Positions 1-7,571 are shown, counted from the stretch's first letter. The stretch: DNA of 50,591 nt from Chitinophagales bacterium (GCA_015655015.1 JAATFV010000234.1:1-50591), one strand, 5' to 3'. Notes: generated by a model from the sequence alone, not told the origin. Translations and numbers: made by a program.

Positions 1-4
1 ATAT

Positions 5-78
5 TCCTCCTTAGCTCAGTTGGTTAGAGCATCTGACTGTTAATCAGAGGGTCGCTGGTTCAAGTCCAGCAGGGGGAG
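5..78 (+). tRNA. tRNA-Asn (anticodon GTT)
   Basis: The sequence folds as a complete cloverleaf. The acceptor stem pairs 5-11 with 71-77 (one T:G wobble), the D stem 14-17 with 27-30, the anticodon stem 32-36 with 44-48, and the T stem 54-58 with 66-70. The seven-base anticodon loop at 37-43 carries GTT at 39-41, which reads Asn codons. The discriminator is G78, and CCA is not encoded. Its last 13 bases and the next base recur at 1875-1888. Confidence 0.97.
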
Positions 79-90
79 CGGAAAGTGAAA
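66..90 (+). repeat. Direct repeat, left copy (tRNA 3' end; possible att site)
   Basis: Bases 66-79 (T-arm 3' strand, acceptor 3' strand, discriminator and one more base) are identical to 1875-1888. The similarity continues more weakly to about base 90. Integrases often recombine at tRNA 3' ends and leave such a repeat at the far edge of the inserted DNA. Confidence 0.6.
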
Positions 91-91
91 G

Positions 92-120
92 AAGGCTTGC
101 AGTAATGCAGGCCTTTTGTT
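92..120 (+). terminator. Rho-independent terminator of tRNA-Asn
   Basis: A ten-base-pair stem (92-101 with 106-115, one T:G pair) closes a GTAA loop and runs into TTTTGTTTT. It lies 14 bases after the tRNA and in the right orientation to end its transcript. Confidence 0.8.
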
Positions 121-165
121 TTCCCTCAAAACTCCATTGCGGCAATCAATCAGTATTATTTAAAC

Positions 166-1419
166 CTATCCCATTGCCAATTCAAACGCCAATGACATCT
201 GCTCTTGTTCCTGGCGTGGAATCTGATATTTGTCTGCCAGCGTTTGCCATCTGCTAACACTTTTTTTGATTTGCGTAATAATGCTTTCAGCTTTTGATTT
301 AGAAAGACGAAAGTATTCTGCTACAGATAATGCGAGCTCGAAATCAAGTGAGTTGTCGTCTTCCGAAATATTCAGCGACAATCCGGTGCCAAAATAAGTG
401 GGATTTATATCATATGCCGGAGAAAGCTGCCAACCTGAATCTGTGAGCAAAAATCCATGATTGCGCAAGTGGTCATCCGTGTTTTTGATCGCGATTGAAA
501 AAACAATGCGTCGCCATAATTGTTCCAGGTCTGCCTTAGGCGTAGCGCCTTTCTCCATAATAAATTGTACAAGGTCCATATAAGAAGCACCAGTAGTAGC
601 ATCTGTTCCGTCAGTTCTACCTAATAAAGTCATTGCAGATGCAAAATGTATCCGCTTTCCTTCAGCTGTTCTGTCAAACCGCTTAGAAAGAAAAGTATTG
701 TATTTGTTACTGAATTTTTTAACGATGCCATGAGCAACATTAATATTATTCTCTAAGGCAAGATCAGCCACAAGCATCTCCCATGCCGCCACATTCGTTG
801 CGTCTTTAACGCTGGGAAATTTTGCGATCCATAGGTTTCCGTGCTCATCTGTTACACTGGCTTTGGGTCTTGCGCCGCCCAAAGATGCGCCTGGAGCTAT
901 CAGCATATTTATCCATTGCAAGGCCTGTTGATCCTGCAATAGATCATTTTCAAATTCCTGGCTGGCATGTTCCAGTTCCCGGAGGGATGTCCAAGGAGGA
1001 GCGGCCATGCCCTTATCGTCATGTTGAAAATTGTCATTGTCCGCTATTTTAAAACGCAGCCCTCCCATACGATGCAGATCATAAACTCCTAACAAATAAT
1101 CTTCCTCAAACAAGGCCTTGGGCTTGCGCTCCTGTTGTCGGGCGAGTATTGCTTCCCGTCTGCGCATCAACTCTTTGCCCCATCTATCGGGAGAAGAATC
1201 CATAAACACGCCAAAGTTTGGCTTATCCTTTCCTAAATATTGAGGTCCGCTGTAATGCTGCAAGTCTGGGTCGAGGTCTTGCGCCTTACCCTGTTTTATC
1301 CATTCCTTATGGTATTCAAAAGAAAATACTCCATGCCCTTTAGTCCGGATCACATTTAACGTTCCCATCATCATTGGACCATTCAGTCCTTGCCAATCTG
1401 CATATACAAATATGTCCAT
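166..1419 (-). CDS. hipA: HipA-family serine/threonine kinase toxin
   Basis: 417-residue type II toxin-antitoxin kinase. Known HipA proteins phosphorylate aminoacyl-tRNA synthetases such as GltX and cause dormancy. Residues 1-110 form the HipA N-terminal subdomain. The nucleotide/autophosphorylation loop GASLGGARPKAS is at 177-188, with S179 at the place of the E. coli autophosphorylated serine. A likely ATP-binding Lys is K200 (IAKF). The catalytic loop NTDDHLRNHGF is at 313-323 (D315, N320) and the metal-binding DFG-equivalent PAYDINP at 334-340. All key residues are present, so the kinase should be active. The start lies two bases after the hipB stop, so the two genes form one operon. The target is unknown. 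Confidence 0.93.
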   Translation of the reverse strand: MDIFVYADWQGLNGPMMMGTLNVIRTKGHGVFSFEYHKEWIKQGKAQDLDPDLQHYSGPQYLGKDKPNFGVFMDSSPDRWGKELMRRREAILARQQERKPKALFEEDYLLGVYDLHRMGGLRFKIADNDNFQHDDKGMAAPPWTSLRELEHASQEFENDLLQDQQALQWINMLIAPGASLGGARPKASVTDEHGNLWIAKFPSVKDATNVAAWEMLVADLALENNINVAHGIVKKFSNKYNTFLSKRFDRTAEGKRIHFASAMTLLGRTDGTDATTGASYMDLVQFIMEKGATPKADLEQLWRRIVFSIAIKNTDDHLRNHGFLLTDSGWQLSPAYDINPTYFGTGLSLNISEDDNSLDFELALSVAEYFRLSKSKAESIITQIKKSVSRWQTLADKYQIPRQEQEQMSLAFELAMG

Positions 1420-1421
1420 TT

Positions 1422-1736
1422 TTATTTCTTTTTAGGGGCCCGCTTTTTAACAATTATATCGGCATCCTGGAGTCGGCGCCCAAGTTCATCATCAGCGGCA
1501 ACTTTCAATAGGTCCTCCAATAGCCCCAGTACTAACAGCACTTGACAATATGCTCCTATGGTGACTGTTGGCATGCCTCTTTCAATATTCCAAAGCGTGG
1601 TTCGGTTAATACCAGCTCTTTCCGCTACCTGCTCCGCAGATAGTTTACGGCGTAAACGTGCTAATTTGATATGCTCACCCAATTGCTCAAGCACTTTTTG
1701 GGCTTTGGGTAATAAAGTGATAGATCTGGTATTCAT
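1422..1736 (-). CDS. hipB: HipB-like XRE antitoxin/repressor
   Basis: 104-residue helix-turn-helix protein of the XRE (Cro/CI) family. The HTH (KLARLRRKLSAEQVAERAG followed by INRTTLWNIERG) occupies roughly residues 22-57, and the basic tail ends KKRAPKKK. I chose the ATG at 1734-1736. An in-frame start further out (1757) would fall inside the -7 promoter box at 1755-1762. It is followed by hipA with a two-base gap. As in known hipBA systems it should bind and neutralise HipA and repress its own operon through the inverted repeat just upstream. Confidence 0.9.
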   Translation of the reverse strand: MNTRSITLLPKAQKVLEQLGEHIKLARLRRKLSAEQVAERAGINRTTLWNIERGMPTVTIGAYCQVLLVLGLLEDLLKVAADDELGRRLQDADIIVKKRAPKKK

Positions 1737-1789
1737 AATGTTGATTGTTGCAAACAAATTTAATGAAATTGTCCATTATAATCAACATT
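1737..1789 (-). promoter_or_regulatory. hipBA promoter and probable HipB operator
   Basis: Perfect ten-base inverted repeats AATGTTGATT (1737-1746) and AATCAACATT (1780-1789) are separated by 33 bases. On the minus strand a perfect Bacteroidota -7 box TAAATTTG lies between them (1755-1762). One arm therefore covers the -33 region and the other the transcription start. This geometry fits autorepression by dimeric HipB. Protein binding is inferred. Confidence 0.65.
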
Positions 1790-1874
1790 AAAAAATGTAG
1801 GCCCTCGTACCGCCTTTCTTACCATTTTTCTTTCTAATCAGTTATAAGTTATTGATTTATAATGTCATTTTCTC

Positions 1875-1899
1875 CCAGCAGGGGGAGCCGAAGGTCAAA
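1875..1899 (+). repeat. Direct repeat, right copy of the tRNA-Asn 3' end
   Basis: Fourteen bases (1875-1888) match 66-79 exactly, and about 22 of 25 match over the longer stretch. No other part of a tRNA cloverleaf precedes it, and like the left copy it is followed by a terminator. It may be the displaced original tRNA end (attR-like), or the tail of a lost tandem tRNA. Confidence 0.6.
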
Positions 1900-1906
1900 C
1901 GCTTAC

Positions 1907-1934
1907 AAAGGTCGCTAACTGCGGCCTTTTTTTT
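1907..1934 (+). terminator. Rho-independent terminator after the displaced tRNA tail
   Basis: A nine-base-pair stem (1907-1915 with 1921-1929) has a five-base loop and is followed by eight T. It probably once served the tRNA whose 3' end lies at 1875. Its stem sequence differs from the terminator at 92, so it is not a simple copy. Confidence 0.75.
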
Positions 1935-2365
1935 GCAAACACTCGCGGCCCACTAGTTTCCATGTCTTCCAGAACTGAGCGAAACTACATAATGCCTGAT
2001 CTGAAGGTTAAGCATTTGGTACGACCCGGACTATTACAGAAACGATGTTGATCGGCAGTTTGATTATTCTATTTTCACAGCTTGCATTTTATAACCATTA
2101 TCATCAATGTCAAAGCCGAACTATTTCCCATTGCTGTCGTGAAATCCATGAATGCAAATCTGAGCTTTCAACATCCACCCTTGCTGGATATCGCATAGAT
2201 GACGTTGCCTGAAACAAATAAATTGAAGCCTTTCTAAGTTGATGAATCTCTATTGTTTAATGTTCACGATGCTACGGATCGTCGTCCGTGTATTACTGAA
2301 TTCGCAAATTTGGCCGTCACAATGCAAGCGTATGTAAAAGCTGGCAGACTTTATTTATTGGCCTT
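1935..2365. other. Gene-free stretch, probably decayed DNA
   Basis: I see no intact gene here. Short open frames without good starts occur on both strands (for example plus about 2238-2420 and minus about 2075-2160). They look like decayed coding sequence but match no family I recognise. Confidence 0.4.
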
Positions 2366-2890
2366 TCATACAGGCAACACAGTCGAAAACTTTATGTCTT
2401 CAAGGACAAACGAGCTTTGAATTTTACCAACATTGGGAATGGTGGCCAGCTTCCTCGAAGCAAATTCGTTGTACGCTTCGAGGTCTTGAACAACCACCTT
2501 CAAAATAAAATCAAACACTCCCCCGGTCAAATAGCATTCAATAATTTCCTCAATCCCTTTAACTTGCTTATTAAACTGCGCAATGAACTCTGCATTTTGA
2601 ATATTTAGGGAAACGGCGCAAAATACCAACAGCGGGAAACCAACTTTTCGCCGGTCAAGCAATGCTACATATTGAGAGATAAAACCTGCTTGCTCTAAAG
2701 CCGCAATTCTTTTATAAATTGGCGCCTTGGTCATGTTCAGCGCTCTCGACAACTTCTCAATCTCGATTTTTGAATTCACCTGCAAGTGGCGGAGAATTTT
2801 ACGATCCGTTTCGTCGAAAACCCCGGGGATAAAATTTCTTTTTCCGGTTATGGGAGCGATGTGCTTCTGACTTTTTTTCTCCATCCTCAT
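2366..2890 (-). CDS. Lrp/AsnC-family transcriptional regulator
   Basis: 174 residues from the ATG at 2888-2890, slightly longer than the usual 150-165. An N-terminal winged HTH begins at FDETDRKILRHLQVNSKIE, and its recognition helix region reads ALNMTKAPIYKRIAALEQAG. The C-terminal RAM (ligand and oligomerisation) domain contains YLTGGVFDFILKVVVQDLEAY. The frame stays open upstream to 3094, but that part is not Lrp-like and overlaps the divergent gene, so I set the start at 2890; the ATG at 2884 is equally possible. It is divergent from the DUF2000/thioesterase pair with 85 bases between, and so may control that pair. The ligand is unknown. Confidence 0.88.
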   Translation of the reverse strand: MRMEKKSQKHIAPITGKRNFIPGVFDETDRKILRHLQVNSKIEIEKLSRALNMTKAPIYKRIAALEQAGFISQYVALLDRRKVGFPLLVFCAVSLNIQNAEFIAQFNKQVKGIEEIIECYLTGGVFDFILKVVVQDLEAYNEFASRKLATIPNVGKIQSSFVLEDIKFSTVLPV

Positions 2891-2975
2891 CGTATTTACG
2901 ACACAATATATCCATTTTTTCGAATAGTGAGCGACATATCCTTCAAATATTGATATTTGAAAAAATTCTCTAGCA

Positions 2976-3416
2976 ATGGATCTTGAAAACAAGAAATGCG
3001 TATTGGTGATTGATAACACTTTGCATCTCGGCGTAGTTGCAAATGTGGCCAGCATCCTTTCGATTACAATTGGAAGTAAAATTTCGGGCCTCATTGGACC
3101 CGACGTTGCTGATGCGTCCGGCAGTGTACATCCTGGACTTACTCAATTGCCAATACCAGTCTTAGGAGCAACCAGTGAAGAAATTAGGCTATTACGCTCT
3201 GAATATCTTTCAGTGAAAGGGGATAATGACTTTATTGTGGACTTTACAGGGTTTGCCGCCAAAGCAAAAACCTATGATCAATATGCAGCATCGCTACAAG
3301 TCGCAAGCGGTCTTGACATTACTTACTATGGCATAGGCCTTTTAACGGACAAGAAAACAGTGAATAAGATTACCAGAAAATTGAATCTGATCGGTCAAAA
3401 TCAGTTTGCCCAATGA
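2976..3416 (+). CDS. DUF2000 family protein
   Basis: 146-residue protein with the DUF2000 (PF09391) pattern: an opening hydrophobic strand CVLVIDNTLHLGVVANVASI, then SGLIGPDVADASGSVHPGLT and the strand LPIPVLGATSEEIRLLR. The fold is peptidyl-tRNA-hydrolase-like and the biochemical role is not established. The stop overlaps the start of the next gene in ATGA, so the pair is translationally coupled. A near-consensus -7 box GATATTTG (2952-2959) precedes the ATG. The divergent Lrp-type gene is a likely regulator. Confidence 0.85.
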   Translation: MDLENKKCVLVIDNTLHLGVVANVASILSITIGSKISGLIGPDVADASGSVHPGLTQLPIPVLGATSEEIRLLRSEYLSVKGDNDFIVDFTGFAAKAKTYDQYAASLQVASGLDITYYGIGLLTDKKTVNKITRKLNLIGQNQFAQ

Positions 3417-3844
3417 GTACCGTTCCGACTGTGCATATGACAAAAAAAATGAAAGAAAGACAAGAGAACTGCCGATTCTTAAAATATCTGCAAATAGTGT
3501 TGCAATACGTGGAAAAAGGCGTAGTTGAAGCAAGCGTTCCTCTTCTTCCCTCCTATCAACAACATCTGGATGTGGCTCATGGCGGCTTGATTTCTACTAT
3601 TGCTGACACTGCCGCGGGATTTGCCGCCATATCGGTAACCCCGGAAGATCAGGAAGTAGTAACCGCAGAACTGAAAATATCTTTTCTTAAGCCCGCGAAA
3701 GAAAACACCCTTAGAGCCCGAGGTTGGGTGGTAAAGGCCGGAAGAAATTTACACTTTTGTGAATCCGAGGTCTGGTCAGGTTCAACGTTAGTTGCTAAAG
3801 CCTCCGCAACTATGGCCGTAATTTCCCTGGGTAGCTTGCGATAA
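3413..3844 (+). CDS. PaaI-type hotdog-fold thioesterase
   Basis: 143 residues with the single hotdog fold of the PaaI/YdiI acyl-CoA thioesterases. The motif HGGLISTIADTAAGFAA (about residues 56-72) contains the HGG turn and the acidic residue on the central helix that polarises the attacking water. Strands such as VVTAELKISFLKPA and the C-terminal ATMAVISL complete the fold. The first 15 or so residues are not typical, and the ATG at 3440 (MTKKMKE...) could be the true start, but ATGA coupling to the DUF2000 gene favours 3413. The substrate is unknown, with aromatic acyl-CoA as the family precedent. Confidence 0.88.
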   Translation: MSTVPTVHMTKKMKERQENCRFLKYLQIVLQYVEKGVVEASVPLLPSYQQHLDVAHGGLISTIADTAAGFAAISVTPEDQEVVTAELKISFLKPAKENTLRARGWVVKAGRNLHFCESEVWSGSTLVAKASATMAVISLGSLR

Positions 3845-4093
3845 AGATGTGAATAAGCTTTTCCGGACAGATTTGGATTTTAAGACATCAATCCACCAGC
3901 ACACATTCTCTGTTTTAATGCATGCATTACTTGCCTCCCAGGATCACCACGAGGGTACGCTGTTGAATTGGAACGTGGAGGATGATGGGCGAAAATGCAG
4001 CCGCCCCCATTGAACACCATTTCCAAAATGGCAGGCGTGCGCAATCCGGGTGTGAATCGGCGTTAAAGCAATTGACACCGCCGGGAAATATGC

Positions 4094-4465
4094 TTACAGC
4101 ACATTCATGAATTTAGGATCCGTTTTTAATATCTTTTCCAAATCTTCCCGGTGTTGTTCTCCCCATTTTTCCATAACCAGAATCACCGGCAATAAATCCT
4201 CCCCCAGCTTAGTCAATTTATATTCAACCCTGGGAACCTTTGTATTAAACACCTGCTTTTCCATAAAACCATGATTAACCAATTCACCTGGTTGCTTAGC
4301 CAAAACCCGGCGGTCACCATTAGGTATTTTTTGCTGCAACTCGCTGGGGCGTTTGTATCCCTGAGAAACATAATAAACAAGCATCAGCTTCCATTTACCA
4401 TTCAATATCTCTTTAAAAAAATGTAGTCCACAATTTATTTGAATTCGCGTTTTCTTTTTATACAT
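4094..4465 (-). CDS. HxlR-family transcriptional regulator
   Basis: 123 residues from the ATG at 4463-4465. The frame extends to 4543, but that extra part is arginine/tyrosine-rich and unlike the family. HxlR winged-helix features are visible: FKEILNGKWKLMLVYYVSQG (first helix, usually around GGKW), RPSELQQKIPNGDRRVLAKQ (recognition helix), then GFMEKQVFNTKVPRVEYKLT (the wing with the VPxVEY motif) and a C-terminal dimerisation helix. The first cysteine of the family pattern appears as INCGLHF, so redox or electrophile sensing is possible. It is divergent from the EthD gene, which is the probable target. Confidence 0.9.
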   Translation of the reverse strand: MYKKKTRIQINCGLHFFKEILNGKWKLMLVYYVSQGYKRPSELQQKIPNGDRRVLAKQPGELVNHGFMEKQVFNTKVPRVEYKLTKLGEDLLPVILVMEKWGEQHREDLEKILKTDPKFMNVL

Positions 4466-4548
4466 AAAATTATAAAATCGGTAAAGACGGCGGTACCGCA
4501 AATATCCGCATAAAATTGTGCGGTATTGCCGGGAAAAAAGCATTAAAC

Positions 4549-4556
4549 TAACTTTG
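4549..4556 (+). promoter_or_regulatory. -7 box of the EthD gene
   Basis: TAACTTTG matches TAnnTTTG exactly, with ATTG 20 bases upstream (4525-4528) as a weak -33 box. The ATG follows 16 bases after the box. HxlR binding is likely in this 107-base divergent region but no operator is obvious. Confidence 0.6.
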
Positions 4557-4572
4557 CCTTCAAAACAAAAGT

Positions 4573-4923
4573 ATGCTAAAATTCACATTTTTAATCCGCC
4601 GTACTGAGGGAATGAGTAAAGAAGCGTTTGTTGATCATCACAGGAATAACCATGCACCGCTATTCATGTCCATCCCCGAATCCGAAAAGTATGTCAAAAA
4701 ATATGTTGTTTCTCATCCTGTTGAAATTGCAGGTTTTCCTGCAGCGCAATACGATGGTATTACAGACATTTATTTTTCTTCTATAGAAGACTTTCATGCG
4801 TTTTTTGCCAGTGAGAATTATAAACTAAAGGTTCACCCTGATGAAAGTAATTTCATAAAGTTGAATGAGGTGGTAAGTCTGGTCAGTGACGAAAAAACAG
4901 TAGTGGATGTTATGGCTTCTTAA
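4573..4923 (+). CDS. EthD-domain protein (dimeric alpha/beta barrel)
   Basis: 116 residues with the EthD pattern: a first strand LKFTFLIRRTEGMSKEAFVD, then the conserved HHRNNHAPLF (W/H-x-x-x-H-x-P type), a strand with VSHPVEI, and GITDIYFSSIEDFHAFFAS. The family forms ferredoxin-like dimers and includes EthD of ether degradation and small monooxygenase or isomerase-like proteins; the function here is unknown. It is divergently paired with an HxlR regulator, a common arrangement for stress- or electrophile-inducible single enzymes. Confidence 0.82.
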   Translation: MLKFTFLIRRTEGMSKEAFVDHHRNNHAPLFMSIPESEKYVKKYVVSHPVEIAGFPAAQYDGITDIYFSSIEDFHAFFASENYKLKVHPDESNFIKLNEVVSLVSDEKTVVDVMAS

Positions 4924-5063
4924 ATGATGCTTGCGAAACGAGGCAGTTATTACTGGTCAAAATAGACGGTTGTGTGGCAGACACAAAAAAGCGCCTTCCC
5001 TTTTTCTAGAAATACACTCATAAATAATTGATTTTCAATATTATTGACTATAGAGTGTTAATT

Positions 5064-5819
5064 ATGAAAACCGAAATCGGAAAATACCAGCCATCGGAAA
5101 TTCTTCAAATTATCGAGGCCAATTATTTACAGCATCAGCAGCTTGATGACATTGTATTGAAAGGTCAGGGGCTTACCCTTAAAACCACCATTTTAGATTG
5201 GAGAGATATTTGCGACCTGGTTGACACCACGGAATTATGGAAATATTTGGATCAATATTTCCATATGGCTGGAGATCGAGAACTCTGGATGACAATACTT
5301 GAGCCGCAAGACGAAAAGACCCTTGGTGATCTTTGCAATTTTATAGCTGATAATGCTGAAAAGGAAATCATAAGACCAATAAAATTATTTGGTAATGATT
5401 GCAATACAGCCGCAATATTCAAATCTTTGAAAAGGCGGCTCGAAGATAGAGGAATGGATGTTTCAGATTTCAAGCCTTCCTCCCGCCTTGAACCATTGGT
5501 GAAGAAATATAAAAGCGTTTTGATCGAAGAGATCAATCAGCTCGCTCCCACAGTATTGCCGCCCATAGACTACAAAACAAACTGCGTATACAAATGGGGT
5601 TTGAGATTGCTATTGACTTTTATTTTTGCTACCGTCTTTCTTGGCTATAGGAAATCGAATTGGGGCTGGGCAACGGCTGGAATCTGTTTGATCGGCTATG
5701 TAATGACATGGCTTGGCGCTTGGCTGGATCCCAAACAGGCAAGTTTCAAAAATATAAATACCGTCGCCGATTTAGTTCGAAAGATAGATCAGAGAAAACT
5801 TGCTTCCGGTAATTTGTAA
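5064..5819 (+). CDS. Unrecognised protein with C-terminal membrane hairpin
   Basis: 251 residues from the ATG at 5064 (an upstream TTG at 5028 is less likely). I recognise no family. The first 175 or so residues are soluble, helical and rich in charged residues. Two hydrophobic segments follow, RLLLTFIFATVFLGY and GWATAGICLIGYVMTWLGAW, separated by KSNWG, and then a short polar tail (about residues 190-251). That suggests a tail-anchored protein with a cytoplasmic N-terminal domain. It stands alone between the EthD gene and a convergent cluster of small minus-strand genes. Base composition is AT-rich like the rest of the left accessory zone. Confidence 0.6.
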   Translation: MKTEIGKYQPSEILQIIEANYLQHQQLDDIVLKGQGLTLKTTILDWRDICDLVDTTELWKYLDQYFHMAGDRELWMTILEPQDEKTLGDLCNFIADNAEKEIIRPIKLFGNDCNTAAIFKSLKRRLEDRGMDVSDFKPSSRLEPLVKKYKSVLIEEINQLAPTVLPPIDYKTNCVYKWGLRLLLTFIFATVFLGYRKSNWGWATAGICLIGYVMTWLGAWLDPKQASFKNINTVADLVRKIDQRKLASGNL

Positions 5820-5911
5820 GGCCCAATTTTCAAAATCGTTTCCTGTGGTGTCATCTTAAACGGGACCAAGTTGCCGTAAACGCCTCTTTTGTTTCCTTCT
5901 CGAATTGTTCA

Positions 5912-6190
5912 TTAGTTCCAAAATTTCCACCAAGGCTTGATTTTAGATTCCTCTCTCTGTCTTTCCGCCGCTATTTTTGCATTCGCTGCCTCCCATTTTA
6001 TTTGTTCTATTTCAGTTGTTCCATTATCATCATATGCAGCCCAAGAGCTGAATGAAGTGTCCGCCTGACCGACTTCGATCACTTGGTCTTTATGCATCAT
6101 TACTCCGGCACCATGTTCTTCGTCCCAAGTGCAACCTACCTTAAATCTTATATAAGCGTGTCCGTCCTTCTCAGCGGACAGTATGTGCAA
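5912..6190 (-). CDS. DUF6985-like protein, N-terminally truncated
   Basis: The frame ends KPWWKFWN and contains GCTWDEEHGAGVMMHKDQVI and QADTSFSSWAAYDDNG. This is the C-terminal half of DUF6985 proteins, which are normally about 150 residues or more. The only start codons are TTG (6188-6190) or ATT, and an in-frame TAG lies seven codons further upstream. The N-terminal half is therefore missing. It is either a truncated gene or the end of one disrupted by the neighbouring gene. DUF6985 function is unknown, and such genes often sit in accessory or immunity-type clusters. Confidence 0.55.
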   Translation of the reverse strand: MHILSAEKDGHAYIRFKVGCTWDEEHGAGVMMHKDQVIEVGQADTSFSSWAAYDDNGTTEIEQIKWEAANAKIAAERQREESKIKPWWKFWN

Positions 6191-6216
6191 ATATGAAAGG
6201 CCAATATTGAACTATA

Positions 6217-6489
6217 CTATTTGGACGTTTGATCTATCTGGCTGTCGACGGCCCACTTAAAGTCGTCCTTAAAATCCGAAAAACAATTGTCACATATCCA
6301 TCTATAGTCGTCCATGGTGGTATATCCTTTTGTCAAACAGCCCGGAATTGAATCGGAAAATTTAGTACCGCAGAATTCGCAATGGTCGTGGTCTGTCGAT
6401 GTTTTCCTGTCGGAATAATTACGATGGAAGAGAGCCACTCCGGTTAGATATTGCTCCTGGCCTAATAGCCGCCAATCACTGAGATCCAT
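6217..6489 (-). CDS. Small zinc-ribbon-like protein of unknown function
   Basis: 90 residues. The N-terminus MDLSDWRLLGQEQYL is typical of a widespread small family. A probable zinc site is formed by CEFCGTKF (about residues 37-44) and WICDNCFSDFK (about 64-74), two CxxC pairs 27 residues apart. The start lies three bases after the stop of the upstream gene, so the two are one operon. The family has no assigned function that I know and occurs in clusters of small accessory genes. Confidence 0.7.
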   Translation of the reverse strand: MDLSDWRLLGQEQYLTGVALFHRNYSDRKTSTDHDHCEFCGTKFSDSIPGCLTKGYTTMDDYRWICDNCFSDFKDDFKWAVDSQIDQTSK

Positions 6490-6492
6490 ACG

Positions 6493-7131
6493 TCAGTTTT
6501 TATTTTGCTTAATAAAATCAAAGCTCTGACCTATGACGTAGGTGCTGGTCTCGGACATGAATAGGACCTTCAAATCGCGATTTTCCGGCACAAACGAGTT
6601 ACCGTCCCAATAGGTAGGCGCCCGTTCTCCGATAATCGAAAAATCAAGTCCGTGAGCAATTAAGGATTCGGCATATTTGAGTAAGAGCTTTTTTGGTCCC
6701 CTCGCCAGCAAACCGCCAGCCGTTTTAAACAAACTATTAAAATCATTTGAATTAAGGTAGGTTTCAAACGGAATATACTTGCGAAAAAGCGAATAATGCT
6801 TTTGATACATATCTAAGAAAACCTTTCCTGGTTCAGCACAGAACCCTCTAAAATAAAGTTCACACTGAATGTCGATGTACTTCCACAGAAGTGGGTGATC
6901 CTCTTTTATATTGATATCCGCGGCTAAATCAAAGGAAATCCTATTCTCTTTTTGCCCTGTAACATTCACAATCCACTCTTCACCGAGGCTGGCCTGGTAT
7001 CCAGTTTCATCCGCTTTTATCTCAATATTAAATGCAAAAATATCCGAATAGAAGTCCACTTTTTTAATATATAGTTCCATGTCTTCATAATCGTATTCTT
7101 CAAATATCTTAGCTAACGCTTCAGGAATCAA
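6493..7131 (-). CDS. Hypothetical protein
   Basis: 212 residues with no family I recognise. It is soluble and acidic at the N-terminus (EYDYEDMELYIKKVDFYSD), and alternating strand-like segments follow in the first half. The second half is helical. There is no signal peptide or membrane segment. It is first in an operon-like run with the zinc-ribbon gene (three-base gap) and perhaps the DUF6985 fragment. It starts 25 bases downstream of the DUF2625 pseudogene on the same strand. A cluster of unrelated small soluble proteins like this is often an immunity array for secreted toxins, but nothing here proves it. Confidence 0.6.
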   Translation of the reverse strand: MIPEALAKIFEEYDYEDMELYIKKVDFYSDIFAFNIEIKADETGYQASLGEEWIVNVTGQKENRISFDLAADINIKEDHPLLWKYIDIQCELYFRGFCAEPGKVFLDMYQKHYSLFRKYIPFETYLNSNDFNSLFKTAGGLLARGPKKLLLKYAESLIAHGLDFSIIGERAPTYWDGNSFVPENRDLKVLFMSETSTYVIGQSFDFIKQNKN

Positions 7132-7155
7132 TGTCAGGAAATTTATAAATGATTG

Positions 7156-7571
7156 TCAATTGATACCTAACTGTCTTCTCATATCCAGGGTATAGGAGTA
7201 TTGTTCTTCAACGGGTATAGGCTTACGGGAACTCTTACTCAAATCCTTTCCCTCCTTTGTAAACAAAGGAGGGAAAAAATTGAACGTCTGATCCCCCGAA
7301 ATATAATCCACCTCTTTCCTCCAGCCTTTCCAACGATACCCGCCATAATATTTTTCAAGGTCACCTGGGTTTTGAAGAGGGCTTCTTTTTCTTTTGCAGT
7401 ATCACAGGCAAGTGCTTCCACTTTGTTTTTAGCCGATTTTATCCATTCTTGAACAAGAGGCCAGCCAGGTTCCTTGCTACTTATCAGGTCTTCGATTGGC
7501 CGCATGGTTTGGGGATGAACTAAAATGTAAACGAATAATAGGCTGGTTGTCAATATTAATTTAAACATCAA
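7156..7571 (-). pseudogene. DUF2625 gene with internal deletion and frameshift
   Basis: The N-terminal part is in one frame: MRPIEDLISSKEPGWPLVQE through KTQVT, preceded by a signal-peptide-like hydrophobic start. The C-terminal part of the same family is in another frame: LEKYYGGYRWKGWRKEVDYI, then SGDQTFNFFPPLFTKEGKDL and SSRKPIPVEEQYS, ending at a TGA at 7156-7158. The intervening 100 or so residues of DUF2625 (normally about 210-220 in all) are missing, and the joint at about 7352-7360 shifts the frame. A translation that ignores this runs on into an unrelated tail ending RRERI. The gene is clearly broken. Confidence 0.85.

Noticed and set aside
78..1875. Complete integrative element at tRNA-Asn
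   Set aside because: No integrase, excisionase or transfer genes lie between the repeats; only hipBA is present, so a full mobile element is not claimed.
7247..7276. Perfect 13-bp stem hairpin that looks like a terminator or a REP-type element
   Set aside because: It encodes FFPPLFTKEGK, the conserved C-terminal motif of DUF2625, so the palindrome is explained by the protein sequence.
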